Below the pieces are notes generated by a model. That model had not been told where the DNA came from. It worked only from the letters and a program-made list of their open reading frames with translations, and ran no database searches. DNA of 64,000 bases, from positions 124,001-188,000 of the forward strand of contig NZ_QRDV01000005.1 in the NCBI RefSeq assembly GCF_003386165.1, given 5' to 3'. Origin of the DNA: Winogradskyella eximia (lineage in GTDB: Bacteria; Bacteroidota; Bacteroidia; Flavobacteriales; Flavobacteriaceae). The stretch's first letter is position 1, and every line of letters starts with the position of its first letter. The position numbers were made by a program, and so were the translations under genes. This document shows, in pieces, positions 1-8,672 of the stretch.

Positions 1-1323
1 AATTGCAGCTCTAGATGAGCCACGATTCCAATATAAACCAATAAAAAAGGAAGGTCCTAGCTGTGATATAATTACAAAAGATATTAGCCCAATTGAATAT
101 AACGATAGTTGTCTCGAAAAGGAAACATAAAAGAAATAAGCCGTAATAATAATTGTAAATATTGAAATACGACGAATATTCTTAATGTATTTAGAATTGC
201 GTTCTGGTTGATTTTTAATGAATTTATCTAAAAATCCATATGGAATAATTAAGTTATTACTCACCATAGTAGACAAAGCCAAAGTGGACACAATCACCAT
301 TGAAATGACTGCTGAAAATCCACCTAAAAAAACTAGTGTCGCTAAGAACGAATTTCCATTCTCTAATGGCAGAAGTAGTGTATAATACTCAGCATTTTGC
401 GTACTGCCAAAAGTGAGCTTTCCTGCCCAAGCAATAAAAATTACAAAGACATTAAATAGTAACAGATATAATGGAAAAAGCCAAATTGCCTTTTTTAAAT
501 GTTTTTCTCTATTATTTTCTAAAACAGCAACCTGAAATTGCCTTGGTAATAAAAATATGGCCATAAATGACAAGCCAATCATAAAAAACCAATTAAACCC
601 ATTTTCTAAACCACCAAGCGTTGTAAGTTCCTTAAAGTTTTCTGTTATGGCTATTTTATTATAAATATCAGTGGTACCATCAAATAAATAAAACGTAATA
701 TATCCGCCAATAATAAGAAAAAACACCAATTTTAAAACAGACTCAAAGGCGACAGAAGCAATGATACCTTTATGTTTTTCTGAAGCATCAGAACTTTGTG
801 TACCAAAAAAAGTCGCAAAAATAGCCAATAATAAAGCGACATAAAATGTAGAATCATCTATTACGGTTGTTGAAATATAACTGGTGTCATCAGACATTAT
901 TTCAAAAGTTTCTGACACTGCTTTTAATTGCAATGAGATATAAGGAAGGGTCCCAAAAAGACAAACAATGGTCACTAAAGCTCCAAGAAATCTATTGTTA
1001 CCGTATCGTAGTGATATAAAATCTGCAATCGTTGAGATTTTGTGTTGTTTAGAAATCCTAATGATTTTTCTAAGTACAACAATCCATAACGGTGCAGCAA
1101 TTGCTGGCCCTAAATAAATTGGCAGAAAATTTATACCTGAATTTGCTGCAATACCAACACTACCATAATACGTCCAAGCAGAACAGTATACAGCTAAAGA
1201 CAAGGTATAAACATAAGGATTATTTACCCATTTGCTTTGTCGTTTTTTTTCAGCAAGAAAAGCAATGTAAAATAACACTGCTAAGTAAATAATAATTATG
1301 AGGATTAAAGCGTAATTATTCAT
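1..1323 (-). CDS. CbrA-like SSS-domain sensor protein (N-terminal part, cut by window edge)
   Basis: Reading the minus strand from an ATG at 1321-1323 gives an uninterrupted frame of 441 codons running off the window. It starts MNNYALILIIIYLAVLFYIA and has many hydrophobic segments. Phrases such as VYCSAWTYYGSVG, FLPIYLGP and TIADFISLRYG are typical of the sodium:solute-symporter domain that forms the N-terminus of CbrA-type histidine kinases. The kinase part would lie beyond base 1, so a kinase function is inferred, not seen. Its start overlaps the end of the small membrane gene upstream by 8 bases, implying co-transcription. The nearby acetate-type symporter and porin suggest it senses organic-acid availability. 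A plain SSS transporter cannot be excluded. Confidence 0.8.
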   Translation of the reverse strand, partial: MNNYALILIIIIYLAVLFYIAFLAEKKRQSKWVNNPYVYTLSLAVYCSAWTYYGSVGIAANSGINFLPIYLGPAIAAPLWIVVLRKIIRISKQHKISTIADFISLRYGNNRFLGALVTIVCLFGTLPYISLQLKAVSETFEIMSDDTSYISTTVIDDSTFYVALLLAIFATFFGTQSSDASEKHKGIIASVAFESVLKLVFFLIIGGYITFYLFDGTTDIYNKIAITENFKELTTLGGLENGFNWFFMIGLSFMAIFLLPRQFQVAVLENNREKHLKKAIWLFPLYLLLFNVFVIFIAWAGKLTFGSTQNAEYYTLLLPLENGNSFLATLVFLGGFSAVISMVIVSTLALSTMVSNNLIIPYGFLDKFIKNQPERNSKYIKNIRRISIFTIIITAYFFYVSFSRQLSLYSIGLISFVIISQLGPSFFIGLYWNRGSSRAAI

Positions 1324-1510
1324 AATGGCGTTTTAATACGATATATGAAATAAGGATAGATAAAAGCCAAAAAGAAAATATTGAAAAATATAATGTCGGA
1401 ATACCAAAAATGGCACCTTCAAAATTAAAAATAAGAATAAATGGTATGTTGAAAACTAAAAACAAAGCCAAAGACAGCACTGCTAATTTTTGTTCATGAC
1501 GTTTTTTCAT
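1316..1510 (-). CDS. Small two-helix membrane protein
   Basis: This 64-residue protein starts MKKRHEQKLAVLSLALFLVF, carries two hydrophobic segments (about residues 8-30 and 35-58) and ends in basic residues. A longer reading to 1576 exists, but the ATG at 1510 fits the basic-then-hydrophobic start of a membrane protein and leaves a 140-base leader after the symporter gene. It overlaps the CbrA-like gene by 8 bases (ATGAATAA) and is probably translationally coupled to it. I do not recognise a named family. The position before a CbrA-like sensor suggests an accessory membrane subunit, which is inference. Confidence 0.65.
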   Translation of the reverse strand: MKKRHEQKLAVLSLALFLVFNIPFILIFNFEGAIFGIPTLYFSIFSFWLLSILISYIVLKRHYE

Positions 1511-1650
1511 TTGATTTACGTTTATTTCTGTAAAGGAGATTACAACAAAATATCTACTAATATAAGAAATCAGCACTACAAATTTGCAATGCTGATTTAC
1601 TTACTAATAAAATTAAAATATGTTTTAATTATTTAACTAAGAACAACCAT

Positions 1651-3417
1651 CTAATGATCAGAAGCTTCACCTGCTCCTGAAGGTATTCTTATACTCTCTA
1701 CCATGTCTTGAACATTTTGTGGTGGAGCTGGTGTCATCCTTGAAACGACTAAGGAAATAACAACATTTACCACCATAGCTATAGTTCCGAAACCTTCTGG
1801 AGAAGTTTCTAACCACCAATCTTCACTTGTACCTCCTCCAAACATGTCTAACTTAAATTTCATCATGTAGAATAACATTAACACAATCCCTACAACCATT
1901 CCTGAAATTGCACCTTGACTATTCATACGTTTATCAAAGATTCCCAATATAATAGCTGGAAAGAAAGAGGCAGCTGCAAGTCCGAATGCCAAGGCGACGA
2001 CTGCGGCGACAAACCCTGGTGGATTAATCCCAAAATAACCTGCAATTAAGATCGCTACAAAAATGGCGATTCTAGCCACTTTTAATTCAGCTTTATCAGA
2101 AATATTTGGTCTCAATTGCTTTTTAATTAAATCGTGAGAAACAGAAGTTGAGATTACTAATAATAATCCTGCTGCCGTAGATAATGCTGCTGCTAATCCA
2201 CCAGCTGCTACTAATGCTATCACCCAATTAGGAAGATTTGCAATCTCCGGATTTGCTAATACCATAATATCTCTATCTACATACAATTCGTTCTGTGCAG
2301 TACTTGCATTAGAAATCATACGCTCACCATTTAATCCTCTAGCATCTGTATAAATTGGCTTTTTACCATCTAAAGAACTACCTGCTACGTATTGAATTTT
2401 TCCATCACCATTTTTATCTGACCACGCAATTAAGCCAGTATCCTCCCAGTTTTTAAACCATACCGGAATATCAGCATACTCTTTATCGCTTACCGTCTCA
2501 ATTAAATTAGTTCTAGAAAATACTGCGATTGCAGGTGCTGTTGTATATAAAATAGCTATTAACAATAATGCATAACCTGCAGATTTACGCGCATCTTTTA
2601 CTTTAGGCACTGTAAAGAAACGCACAATTACGTGAGGTAATCCAGCTGTTCCTGTCATTAGTGCTAAAGTGATAGCAAACACATCCCAAGTAGATTTTGT
2701 ACCACTTGTGTATTCATTAAACCCAAGTTGCGTATGTAGCTTATCTAATTTATCTAATAAAAATTCACCACCTTCAACTGTGCCTCCCATTCCTATTTGC
2801 GGAATAATGTTTCCTGTCATCTGCATTGAAATAAAAAATGCAGGCACCATAAAAGCAAAGATTAAAACACAATATTGTGCTACTTGGGTATATGTGATTC
2901 CTTTCATACCTCCCAATAATGCGAAGGTTAAAACCACGGTCATCCCTATAATTACACCTATATTAATATCTACTTGTAAAAATTGAGAAAAAACAATTCC
3001 TACTCCACGCATTTGTCCTGCTACGTAAGTAAAAGAAACAATTAGCGCACAGATTACAGCAACTGTTCTTGCGGTATTTGAATAATATCTGTCTCCAATA
3101 AAATCTGGAACCGTAAACTTACCAAACTTACGCAAATAAGGTGCTAAAAGTAAGGCTAGCAATACATATCCTCCTGTCCAACCCATTAGGTAAACAGATC
3201 CATCATATCCTGCAAAAGATATAATACCAGCCATACTAATAAAAGAGGCTGCACTCATCCAGTCGGCAGCTGTTGCCATACCATTTGCCCATGGAGAAAC
3301 ACCTCCTCCAGCGACATAAAATTCTTTAGTTGAGCCAGCTCTAGCCCAAATTGCAATTCCAAAATATAAGGCAAAAGTAATCCCTACTAATAACCATGTC
3401 CAAGTTTGTACACTCAT
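1651..3417 (-). CDS. Sodium:solute symporter, large subunit (VC_2705/ActP-like)
   Basis: A 588-residue polytopic protein of the SSS superfamily, predicted to import acetate or a similar short organic acid with sodium. The sodium-site region AADWMSAASFIS lies near residues 49-60, and the core GGMKGITYTQVAQY and AALSTAAGLLLVISTSVSHD motifs are clear. A polar insertion around residues 300-385 (with DKNGDGKIQY) separates later helices, as in the VC_2705 subfamily. The DUF4212 small subunit lies 28 bases upstream on the same strand, the usual pairing for this subfamily. The substrate is inferred from family and from the porin and CbrA-like gene nearby. It is longer than E. coli ActP (about 549) mainly because of the insertion. 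Confidence 0.9.
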   Translation of the reverse strand: MSVQTWTWLLVGITFALYFGIAIWARAGSTKEFYVAGGGVSPWANGMATAADWMSAASFISMAGIISFAGYDGSVYLMGWTGGYVLLALLLAPYLRKFGKFTVPDFIGDRYYSNTARTVAVICALIVSFTYVAGQMRGVGIVFSQFLQVDINIGVIIGMTVVLTFALLGGMKGITYTQVAQYCVLIFAFMVPAFFISMQMTGNIIPQIGMGGTVEGGEFLLDKLDKLHTQLGFNEYTSGTKSTWDVFAITLALMTGTAGLPHVIVRFFTVPKVKDARKSAGYALLLIAILYTTAPAIAVFSRTNLIETVSDKEYADIPVWFKNWEDTGLIAWSDKNGDGKIQYVAGSSLDGKKPIYTDARGLNGERMISNASTAQNELYVDRDIMVLANPEIANLPNWVIALVAAGGLAAALSTAAGLLLVISTSVSHDLIKKQLRPNISDKAELKVARIAIFVAILIAGYFGINPPGFVAAVVALAFGLAAASFFPAIILGIFDKRMNSQGAISGMVVGIVLMLFYMMKFKLDMFGGGTSEDWWLETSPEGFGTIAMVVNVVISLVVSRMTPAPPQNVQDMVESIRIPSGAGEASDH

Positions 3418-3445
3418 AATTTTTTGTTTTAAGTTTAGTTAAGGA

Positions 3446-3706
3446 TTACTCGTCGTAACCGTATTTTTTATCTAGTTTATTCATTAATCTTACATAAACG
3501 AAAATGAGAATTACGAATACATATATTGACCCTTGCTGCGCAAACCAGAATCCTAGTTTGAAACCGCCAAGACGAAATTCATTTAATTCTTCTCTAAATA
3601 AAATTCCGCATCCAAAAGACACTATAAACCACACTAGCAGTAGTATAATTAGGTACTTTAGATTTTCTTTCCAATACGCTGTTGCGTTTTTTTGTTTTTC
3701 ACTCAT
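3446..3706 (-). CDS. Symporter small subunit, DUF4212
   Basis: An 86-residue protein with a polar start (MSEKQKNATAYWKENLKY), two membrane helices at about residues 17-37 and 55-75, and a conserved stretch around GCGILFREELN and GFWFAQQGS. This is the pattern of DUF4212, the small subunit that accompanies VC_2705-type sodium:solute symporters. It sits between the porin (12 bases upstream) and the large subunit (28 bases downstream), so the three form an operon. Its role is presumably assembly or stability of the large subunit in the inner membrane. Confidence 0.9.
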   Translation of the reverse strand: MSEKQKNATAYWKENLKYLIILLLVWFIVSFGCGILFREELNEFRLGGFKLGFWFAQQGSIYVFVILIFVYVRLMNKLDKKYGYDE

Positions 3707-3718
3707 AGTTGTTAGTTT

Positions 3719-4972
3719 TTATAGGTAAATCATTGCTTGAAGCGAAATGGTATTTATATCCACATCACCAAATTTCTGATTGTTATATTCTAAAGTTAAT
3801 TTTGAATTGTGTCCACTCATATAAGCATTAAGACCTATGCCTAGCGTATTTCTATTGTCGTCTACAGCATCATAACTATGCGTACCATAACTTGCATAAG
3901 GCTGATACCTTATTTTAGATTTATCTCTAGCAAATGCATAACCAACATGACCATAAACCATGCTTCCAGTACCATACGCGCTAAACAAGTAGTTCTTTCC
4001 GTAATCATTTGATTGAAAAACTGCGTAAGCAGTAATTGCACCTCCTGCTCCATCATCACCAATTGGAGCATCATAAAAAGCATCTACAGCAAATATGGAA
4101 ACATCTTCTCCTTCAAGATTTGGAGATAAAGCAGTACCTGTATCAATTACAGATCCTTTTGGATGTAAAAAGAAACCTGCTCCAACATTAAAAACTTTTT
4201 TTTCACCTAAATATGTTCCTACTTTATATGGTAAAAAGTTAGACTCTTGGTCAAAAAAGTGATAATCGAAATAACCAGCAAAAGCTTTACCTGAATCCTT
4301 AGAACCCAACGTAGATCTTCCGTTATAAACAGCACTTTCTCCAGCAACAGCAGTTCGAGAATCTAAAGAAGATGCAGACGCATCATTAATAGCTACACGA
4401 TATTGTAGTTTCCCAAATTTACCTTTTGCAAAAACACCAAGGTGACGCGCAAATTGATCTGATAGACCAATAGTAGCCCAAGATTGACGATGATTATCTA
4501 AAGTCATCATATTTAAGGTACTCTGATTATTTAATCTAGAAATTCCATTAAAATAATGTAAACCACCTCCTACTGTATGATTTTCACCTAAGTTGTATTG
4601 CGCCCAAACATCGTGAAAAAAGAGTTGTGAGCCATCTCCTTTACCTGTAGGACTCAATGTAGTACTTGTTAAACTGTTTAATCCAAAATGCGTAAGAATT
4701 AAAAAGTCTTTGTTGATTTGTGCAAACATTAATACACGAGCTCGACGTAAGTTAAAATTTAACTTACTGTTTTCATTCCCGTTTCCATCAAAGGTTTCAT
4801 CTGTATTGTAATTAGCTTGGACTTGTGCCCAAGAAATAAGCCGAAGATATTTAGAGCCATCTTCGTTAAATTTAAACTTAAGACCTCCTGTATAATCAGG
4901 AGAACCTTGAGCTTTCATAAATTGATAGGACATTAGAAAAAGTCCTAACAATAAAAGGGTTTGTTTTCTCAT
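3719..4972 (-). CDS. Outer-membrane porin-like beta-barrel protein
   Basis: A 417-residue protein with a Sec signal peptide (cleavage likely after MKAQG, near residue 22). It has repeated amphipathic beta-strand pattern sequences rich in aromatic and glycine residues and a C-terminus ending in ISLQAMIYL, typical of an outer-membrane barrel whose last residues insert by BAM. FNLRRARVLMFAQINKDFLILTHFG resembles the conserved early strand of phosphate/organic-acid porins. It is the first gene of the operon porin-DUF4212-symporter, suggesting that it passes the symporter's substrate across the outer membrane. Substrate specificity cannot be read from the sequence. Confidence 0.75.
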   Translation of the reverse strand: MRKQTLLLLGLFLMSYQFMKAQGSPDYTGGLKFKFNEDGSKYLRLISWAQVQANYNTDETFDGNGNENSKLNFNLRRARVLMFAQINKDFLILTHFGLNSLTSTTLSPTGKGDGSQLFFHDVWAQYNLGENHTVGGGLHYFNGISRLNNQSTLNMMTLDNHRQSWATIGLSDQFARHLGVFAKGKFGKLQYRVAINDASASSLDSRTAVAGESAVYNGRSTLGSKDSGKAFAGYFDYHFFDQESNFLPYKVGTYLGEKKVFNVGAGFFLHPKGSVIDTGTALSPNLEGEDVSIFAVDAFYDAPIGDDGAGGAITAYAVFQSNDYGKNYLFSAYGTGSMVYGHVGYAFARDKSKIRYQPYASYGTHSYDAVDDNRNTLGIGLNAYMSGHNSKLTLEYNNQKFGDVDINTISLQAMIYL

Positions 4973-5078
4973 TGTTTAAAAGATTAGTTAGTTATAAATT
5001 GGTTTTGTGTGCACTACTAAATTCTTAAAAACAATCTGTTAAGAGAAACCTAATATATCTTTTCGTTAAATAGATATA

Positions 5079-5498
5079 CTAATCTTTAAAACGCTCCCAT
5101 TTTATAAGCATAAATTTATCACCCAACTCTGTAACTACAACACCTGCTCCCTTAATATTATCTGCATTACTAAAATAATTACCTAGCTCTAAAGCATTTA
5201 AGATTTTATAAGTAGGATGGTAATTAGAGTTATATGGACGTTTTATGTTGTATTTCTTTACCCAATTCATAATACTAACGTGAGAAACTCCCAGAATACG
5301 TTCAATTTCTCGATAGGTTAAACCCTCTAAATACAACTGAAGCGATTTATTGACGTAGTAATCATCTATCCGCTTTCCAATTTTATTTACTGAAAAAAAG
5401 TAATTGCATTTTTTACACTTATAACGCTGCCTATCGTTAACGATTCCGCTTTTAATATAATGGTCTGAACCACAATTTGGACACAAATCTACTTTCAT
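5079..5498 (-). CDS. IS1 InsA-like zinc-ribbon/HTH protein, probably domesticated
   Basis: A 139-residue protein. Cys6, Cys9, Cys28 and Cys31 form a CPNC...CKKC zinc ribbon like the N-terminus of IS1-family transposases (InsA). A helix-turn-helix follows at about residues 54-80 (YLEGLTYREIERILGVSHVS). The last 50 residues (from about 90) form a separate module with no DDE residues. No InsB frame follows, and I find no terminal inverted repeats or target duplication. It is therefore more likely a transposase-derived DNA-binding regulator than an active element. It lies between the porin operon and the aldehyde dehydrogenase operon, both on the same strand, and may regulate one of them. Confidence 0.7.
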   Translation of the reverse strand: MKVDLCPNCGSDHYIKSGIVNDRQRYKCKKCNYFFSVNKIGKRIDDYYVNKSLQLYLEGLTYREIERILGVSHVSIMNWVKKYNIKRPYNSNYHPTYKILNALELGNYFSNADNIKGAGVVVTELGDKFMLIKWERFKD

Positions 5499-5582
5499 AT
5501 ATATTAATTTAGCATAAATATATCAATTTAGCAATAAAATTATCACCCAAATGTTAAAAAAATAAGATATTAACATAAAAAA

Positions 5583-5619
5583 AGCTCAAAAACCATTGAT
5601 TTAAATGGTTTTTTGAGCT
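5583..5619 (-). terminator. Rho-independent terminator after the DUF779 gene
   Basis: A near-perfect inverted repeat (arms about 5583-5597 and 5604-5619, loop of about 6 bases). On the minus strand it reads as AGCTC...GAGCT followed by a run of T. It ends the aldehyde dehydrogenase-DUF779 transcript before the zinc-ribbon gene. Confidence 0.75.
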
Positions 5620-5662
5620 AATATTATTAAAACACAAAAAGTGTAGTTATACACTTAGAGTG

Positions 5663-6016
5663 TTAAGTATTAAAAAAAGCAGCCTCTTCTGCTGTTAGTA
5701 ATCGGGAATGAATTAAAAACCTTAATCCCAATGGTATTTCTAAAGAAAAACTAGCTCCTCGACCTTTAGTGATGTCAACCGTTAGGTGAGTATGCTTCCA
5801 ATATTCAAATTGATCTTGATTCATATAAAAATTCACACCCTCTACTTCACCTAAAAGAATATCACTATCATCTAAATACATATCACCTTTTTCAAAAATC
5901 ATGGGAGCAGATCCATCACAGCAACCTCCACTTTGATGAAAAATTAAATCACCATGTTTCATTTTTAGTTGCTTTACAATTTTTGCTGCCTCTTCTGTAA
6001 TCTCTACTCGCTTCAT
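5663..6016 (-). CDS. DUF779 protein
   Basis: A 117-residue soluble protein with the DUF779 core: LIFHQSGGCCDGSAPM (about residues 25-40), an acidic segment DDSDILLGEV and a closing GLRFLIHSRLLT. The paired cysteines in SGGCCDGS are a family signature and could bind a metal or redox partner. DUF779 genes are typically found next to acetaldehyde or alcohol-linked aldehyde dehydrogenases, as here: the dehydrogenase gene is 69 bases upstream on the same strand. A stable hairpin lies in that 69-base gap and may reduce its expression relative to the dehydrogenase. The molecular function of DUF779 is not established. Confidence 0.9.
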   Translation of the reverse strand: MKRVEITEEAAKIVKQLKMKHGDLIFHQSGGCCDGSAPMIFEKGDMYLDDSDILLGEVEGVNFYMNQDQFEYWKHTHLTVDITKGRGASFSLEIPLGLRFLIHSRLLTAEEAAFFNT

Positions 6017-6032
6017 ATTATAATTATATTAA

Positions 6033-6067
6033 AAAAGGTTGAATTAAATATACTAATTCAACCTTTT
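6033..6067 (-). terminator. Hairpin between aldehyde dehydrogenase and DUF779 (attenuator candidate)
   Basis: A perfect 14-bp inverted repeat (6033-6046 and 6054-6067, 7-base loop) with a T-run on the minus strand after the stem. It lies inside the two-gene operon, so it may act as a partial terminator or processing site that sets the ratio of the two products. Confidence 0.6.
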
Positions 6068-6085
6068 ACTTGCTATTAATAACTT

Positions 6086-7585
6086 CTAAAAGAAGCCCAA
6101 TTTATTCTTGTCGTAAGAAATTAACATGTTTTTAGTTTGTCTGTAATGACTCATCATCATTAAATGATTTTCTCTACCAAATCCAGATTTCTTATAACCA
6201 CCAAATGGTGCATGTGCAGGATAAGCGTGATAACAATTTACCCAAACACGACCTGCTTTTATAGCTCTTGGTATTTGATACAATTGATGTGCATCTCTTG
6301 TCCAAACTCCTGCTCCAAGACCATACATGGTATCATTAGCAATCTCTAAGGCTTCAGCTTCATCTTTAAACTTAGTAACACAAACTACGGGTCCAAAAAT
6401 CTCTTCTTGGAAAACACGCATTTTATTATGCCCTTCTAATATCGTAGGTTTTATATAATAGCCGTTTGCCAAATCACCATCTAATTTATTAGCTTCTCCA
6501 CCTGTTAACACTTTTGCTCCTTCATCTTTTCCTATTTTAAAATATGATTGAATTTTTTCATATTGATCATTAGAAGCTTGTGCTCCAAGCATTGTATTTA
6601 CATCATAAGGATTATCTTGAATAATAGCATTTGTCCTTGCTATCACGCGCTCCATAAATGCATCATAAATATCTTCTTGAACTAAAATTCTAGAAGGACA
6701 TGTACAAACCTCTCCTTTATTGAAGGCAAATAAAACAGCTCCTTCAATGGCTTTATCTAAAAACGCATCGTCTTCATCCATTACACTATTAAAGAATATG
6801 TTTGGAGACTTTCCTCCCAATTCCATAGTTACAGGATTCAGATTTTTAGAGGCATATTGCATAATTAACTGCCCTGTGGTTGTTTCACCTGTAAAGGCTA
6901 CTTTGTCCACTTTAGAACTAGACGCTAAAGGTTTTCCTGCTTCTGGACCAAAACCATGAACAATATTTAACACACCAGGAGGAAAAACATCTGCAATTTT
7001 TTCCATTAACAATGTTGCTGAAGATGGCGTCTGTTCCGCAGGTTTTAAAACCACACAATTCCCTGTTGCTAATGCTGGAGGCAATTTCCAAGACAACATT
7101 AATAACGGAAAGTTCCATGGAATAATTTGACCAATCACACCTAGTGGTTCCTTAATATTCATGGACAAGGTATTTTGATCTAATTCTGTTGCACTTCCTT
7201 CTTCTGCTCTAATACATGCTGCGAAATAGCGCCAATGATCTACAGCTAACGGAATATCTGCATTCAGCGTTTCGCGAATTGGTTTTCCATTATCACAAGT
7301 TTCTACTATTGCAAATTCTTCTAAATTAGCCTCTATAATATCTGCTACTTTATTTAAAAGTGTTGCGCGCTCTGTTGCAGAGGTATTTCCCCATGCTTCT
7401 TTTGCTCCATTAGCAGCATTAACTGCGTTTTCTACATCTTCTTTTTGTGATCTTGGATATTTTGCAATAAGAGATCCATCTATAGGAGATGTGTTTTCAA
7501 AATAATCACCACCAACTGGTGGCACAAATTTTCCATTTATAAAATTGGAATACCTGTCTTTAAACTGTGGTTTAGAATAGCTCAT
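6086..7585 (-). CDS. NAD(P)-dependent aldehyde dehydrogenase (acetaldehyde-type)
   Basis: A 499-residue cytoplasmic enzyme of the ALDH superfamily that oxidises an aldehyde to its acid. The active-site glutamate is Glu255 in MELGGKSP, the nucleophile is Cys294 in GEVCTCPSR, and the cofactor region around PWNFPLLM and FTGETTTGQ is intact. The pairing with DUF779 and the CTCPSR context match the AldB/ExaC group, which usually handles acetaldehyde and similar short or alcohol-derived aldehydes. An AraC-family gene is divergent, 166 bases away, and a direct repeat in the shared spacer is a likely operator. Length is normal for the family. Confidence 0.92.
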   Translation of the reverse strand: MSYSKPQFKDRYSNFINGKFVPPVGGDYFENTSPIDGSLIAKYPRSQKEDVENAVNAANGAKEAWGNTSATERATLLNKVADIIEANLEEFAIVETCDNGKPIRETLNADIPLAVDHWRYFAACIRAEEGSATELDQNTLSMNIKEPLGVIGQIIPWNFPLLMLSWKLPPALATGNCVVLKPAEQTPSSATLLMEKIADVFPPGVLNIVHGFGPEAGKPLASSSKVDKVAFTGETTTGQLIMQYASKNLNPVTMELGGKSPNIFFNSVMDEDDAFLDKAIEGAVLFAFNKGEVCTCPSRILVQEDIYDAFMERVIARTNAIIQDNPYDVNTMLGAQASNDQYEKIQSYFKIGKDEGAKVLTGGEANKLDGDLANGYYIKPTILEGHNKMRVFQEEIFGPVVCVTKFKDEAEALEIANDTMYGLGAGVWTRDAHQLYQIPRAIKAGRVWVNCYHAYPAHAPFGGYKKSGFGRENHLMMMSHYRQTKNMLISYDKNKLGFF

Positions 7586-7682
7586 ACCTTAATAAGTTTT
7601 ATTGTTAATTATACATTTATTTAGCACAAATATTATGCATGCTTCAATTTTGATAAAGATATTTTATGAAATCCCAAATAAA

Positions 7683-7713
7683 TTGAACATATTTATTATA
7701 CATTTGAACATAT
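7683..7713. promoter_or_regulatory. Direct repeat operator candidate between ald and araC-type gene
   Basis: TTGAACATAT occurs twice in the same orientation, at 7683-7692 and 7704-7713, a 21-base period. Several flanking bases also match (TATTAT versus TCTTAT downstream). A 21-bp period equals two helical turns and is the arrangement bound by dimeric AraC-family proteins. The site lies in the spacer shared by the aldehyde dehydrogenase gene and the divergent AraC-type gene, closer to the latter. Confidence 0.6.
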
Positions 7714-7751
7714 CTCTTATTAACAACTTTTAAGACTCTTTTTTTGTAATA

Positions 7752-8672
7752 TTGAATATGAGTAACTTATTAACCAGACATAAAAGCCATAGAAAACTAA
7801 CTACATTAGTAGAAAATAGAACAACATATAATGCTGAATATGCTGAACTAAATATTTACGAGACACATGCCATTGCAGAGAAAGTGTCGTTAACTTTCGA
7901 CTTTCCTATTATAGCAAGTATGCTCACCGGAAAAAAAGTAATGCACCTAGAAGGTTTTGATGCTTTTGATTTTTTTCCAGGAGAATCTGTTGTAATGCCA
8001 ACTAACAAGGAAATGGTAATTGATTTCCCAATAGCTACAAAAAATAAACCTACGCAATGTTTAGCTTTAGGTATTGATGCGTTTAAGATTGAAGAAGTCG
8101 TGGGGAAATTTAATCATCATGTTGCTATTGAAAATGAAAACAATAATTGGGACTTAGATGCAACCAGCTCGCATTTAATCAATAATGTAGATGTTAATCA
8201 TTTAATAGAACGATTAACATACACCTTTACCAATAGTAATACGTCTAAAGATGTTCTACTAGATTTAATGATTCAAGAATTAATTGTAAGATTACTACAA
8301 ACTAAAGCCAAATCTCTAATTACTAATGACAATCATATATTTACGGATACCAGAATTGGTACTGTCATTAAGTTCATAAAAGATAATTTAACCAATAAGG
8401 ATATCTCCGTAGATCAATTAGCAAAAAAAGCTTACATGAGCACGTCTCACTTTCATAAGCAGTTTAAAAACACTTTAGGTATTTCGCCTATTGATTATAT
8501 TAATTCGGAAAAAATTAAGTTTTCTAAAAAACTTATCAAATCAAATCCTAATTTAAGAATGTCTGAAATCGCTTTTCAATCTGGATTTAATAATACCAGT
8601 TACTTCAACAGACAGTTTAAGAAAACGGAAATGATGACACCTCAACAATTTAAAGCTTCTGTAAGTAAATAA
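7752..8672 (+). CDS. AraC-family transcriptional regulator
   Basis: A 306-residue regulator. The N-terminal half (about 30-200) resembles the AraC N-terminal effector domain found with aldehyde or alcohol genes (LTGKKVMHLEG, FFPGESVVMPTNKEM). The C-terminal 100 residues carry the two helix-turn-helix motifs, with DISVDQLAKKAYMSTSHFHKQFK and the second HTH ending in FNRQFKKTEMMTPQQF. It is divergent from the aldehyde dehydrogenase gene, and a 21-bp-period direct repeat lies 40-70 bases upstream of its start, so it probably controls that operon and itself. Its stop codon abuts the stop of the convergent symporter gene with no spacer and no obvious terminator between them. Confidence 0.9.
   Translation: MNMSNLLTRHKSHRKLTTLVENRTTYNAEYAELNIYETHAIAEKVSLTFDFPIIASMLTGKKVMHLEGFDAFDFFPGESVVMPTNKEMVIDFPIATKNKPTQCLALGIDAFKIEEVVGKFNHHVAIENENNNWDLDATSSHLINNVDVNHLIERLTYTFTNSNTSKDVLLDLMIQELIVRLLQTKAKSLITNDNHIFTDTRIGTVIKFIKDNLTNKDISVDQLAKKAYMSTSHFHKQFKNTLGISPIDYINSEKIKFSKKLIKSNPNLRMSEIAFQSGFNNTSYFNRQFKKTEMMTPQQFKASVSK

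Noticed and set aside
2669..2986. Open frame opposite the symporter
   Set aside because: It is antisense to a conserved coding gene and has no independent features.
5079..5498. A live IS1-type element
   Set aside because: There is no InsB partner, DDE triad, inverted repeats or target duplication around it.
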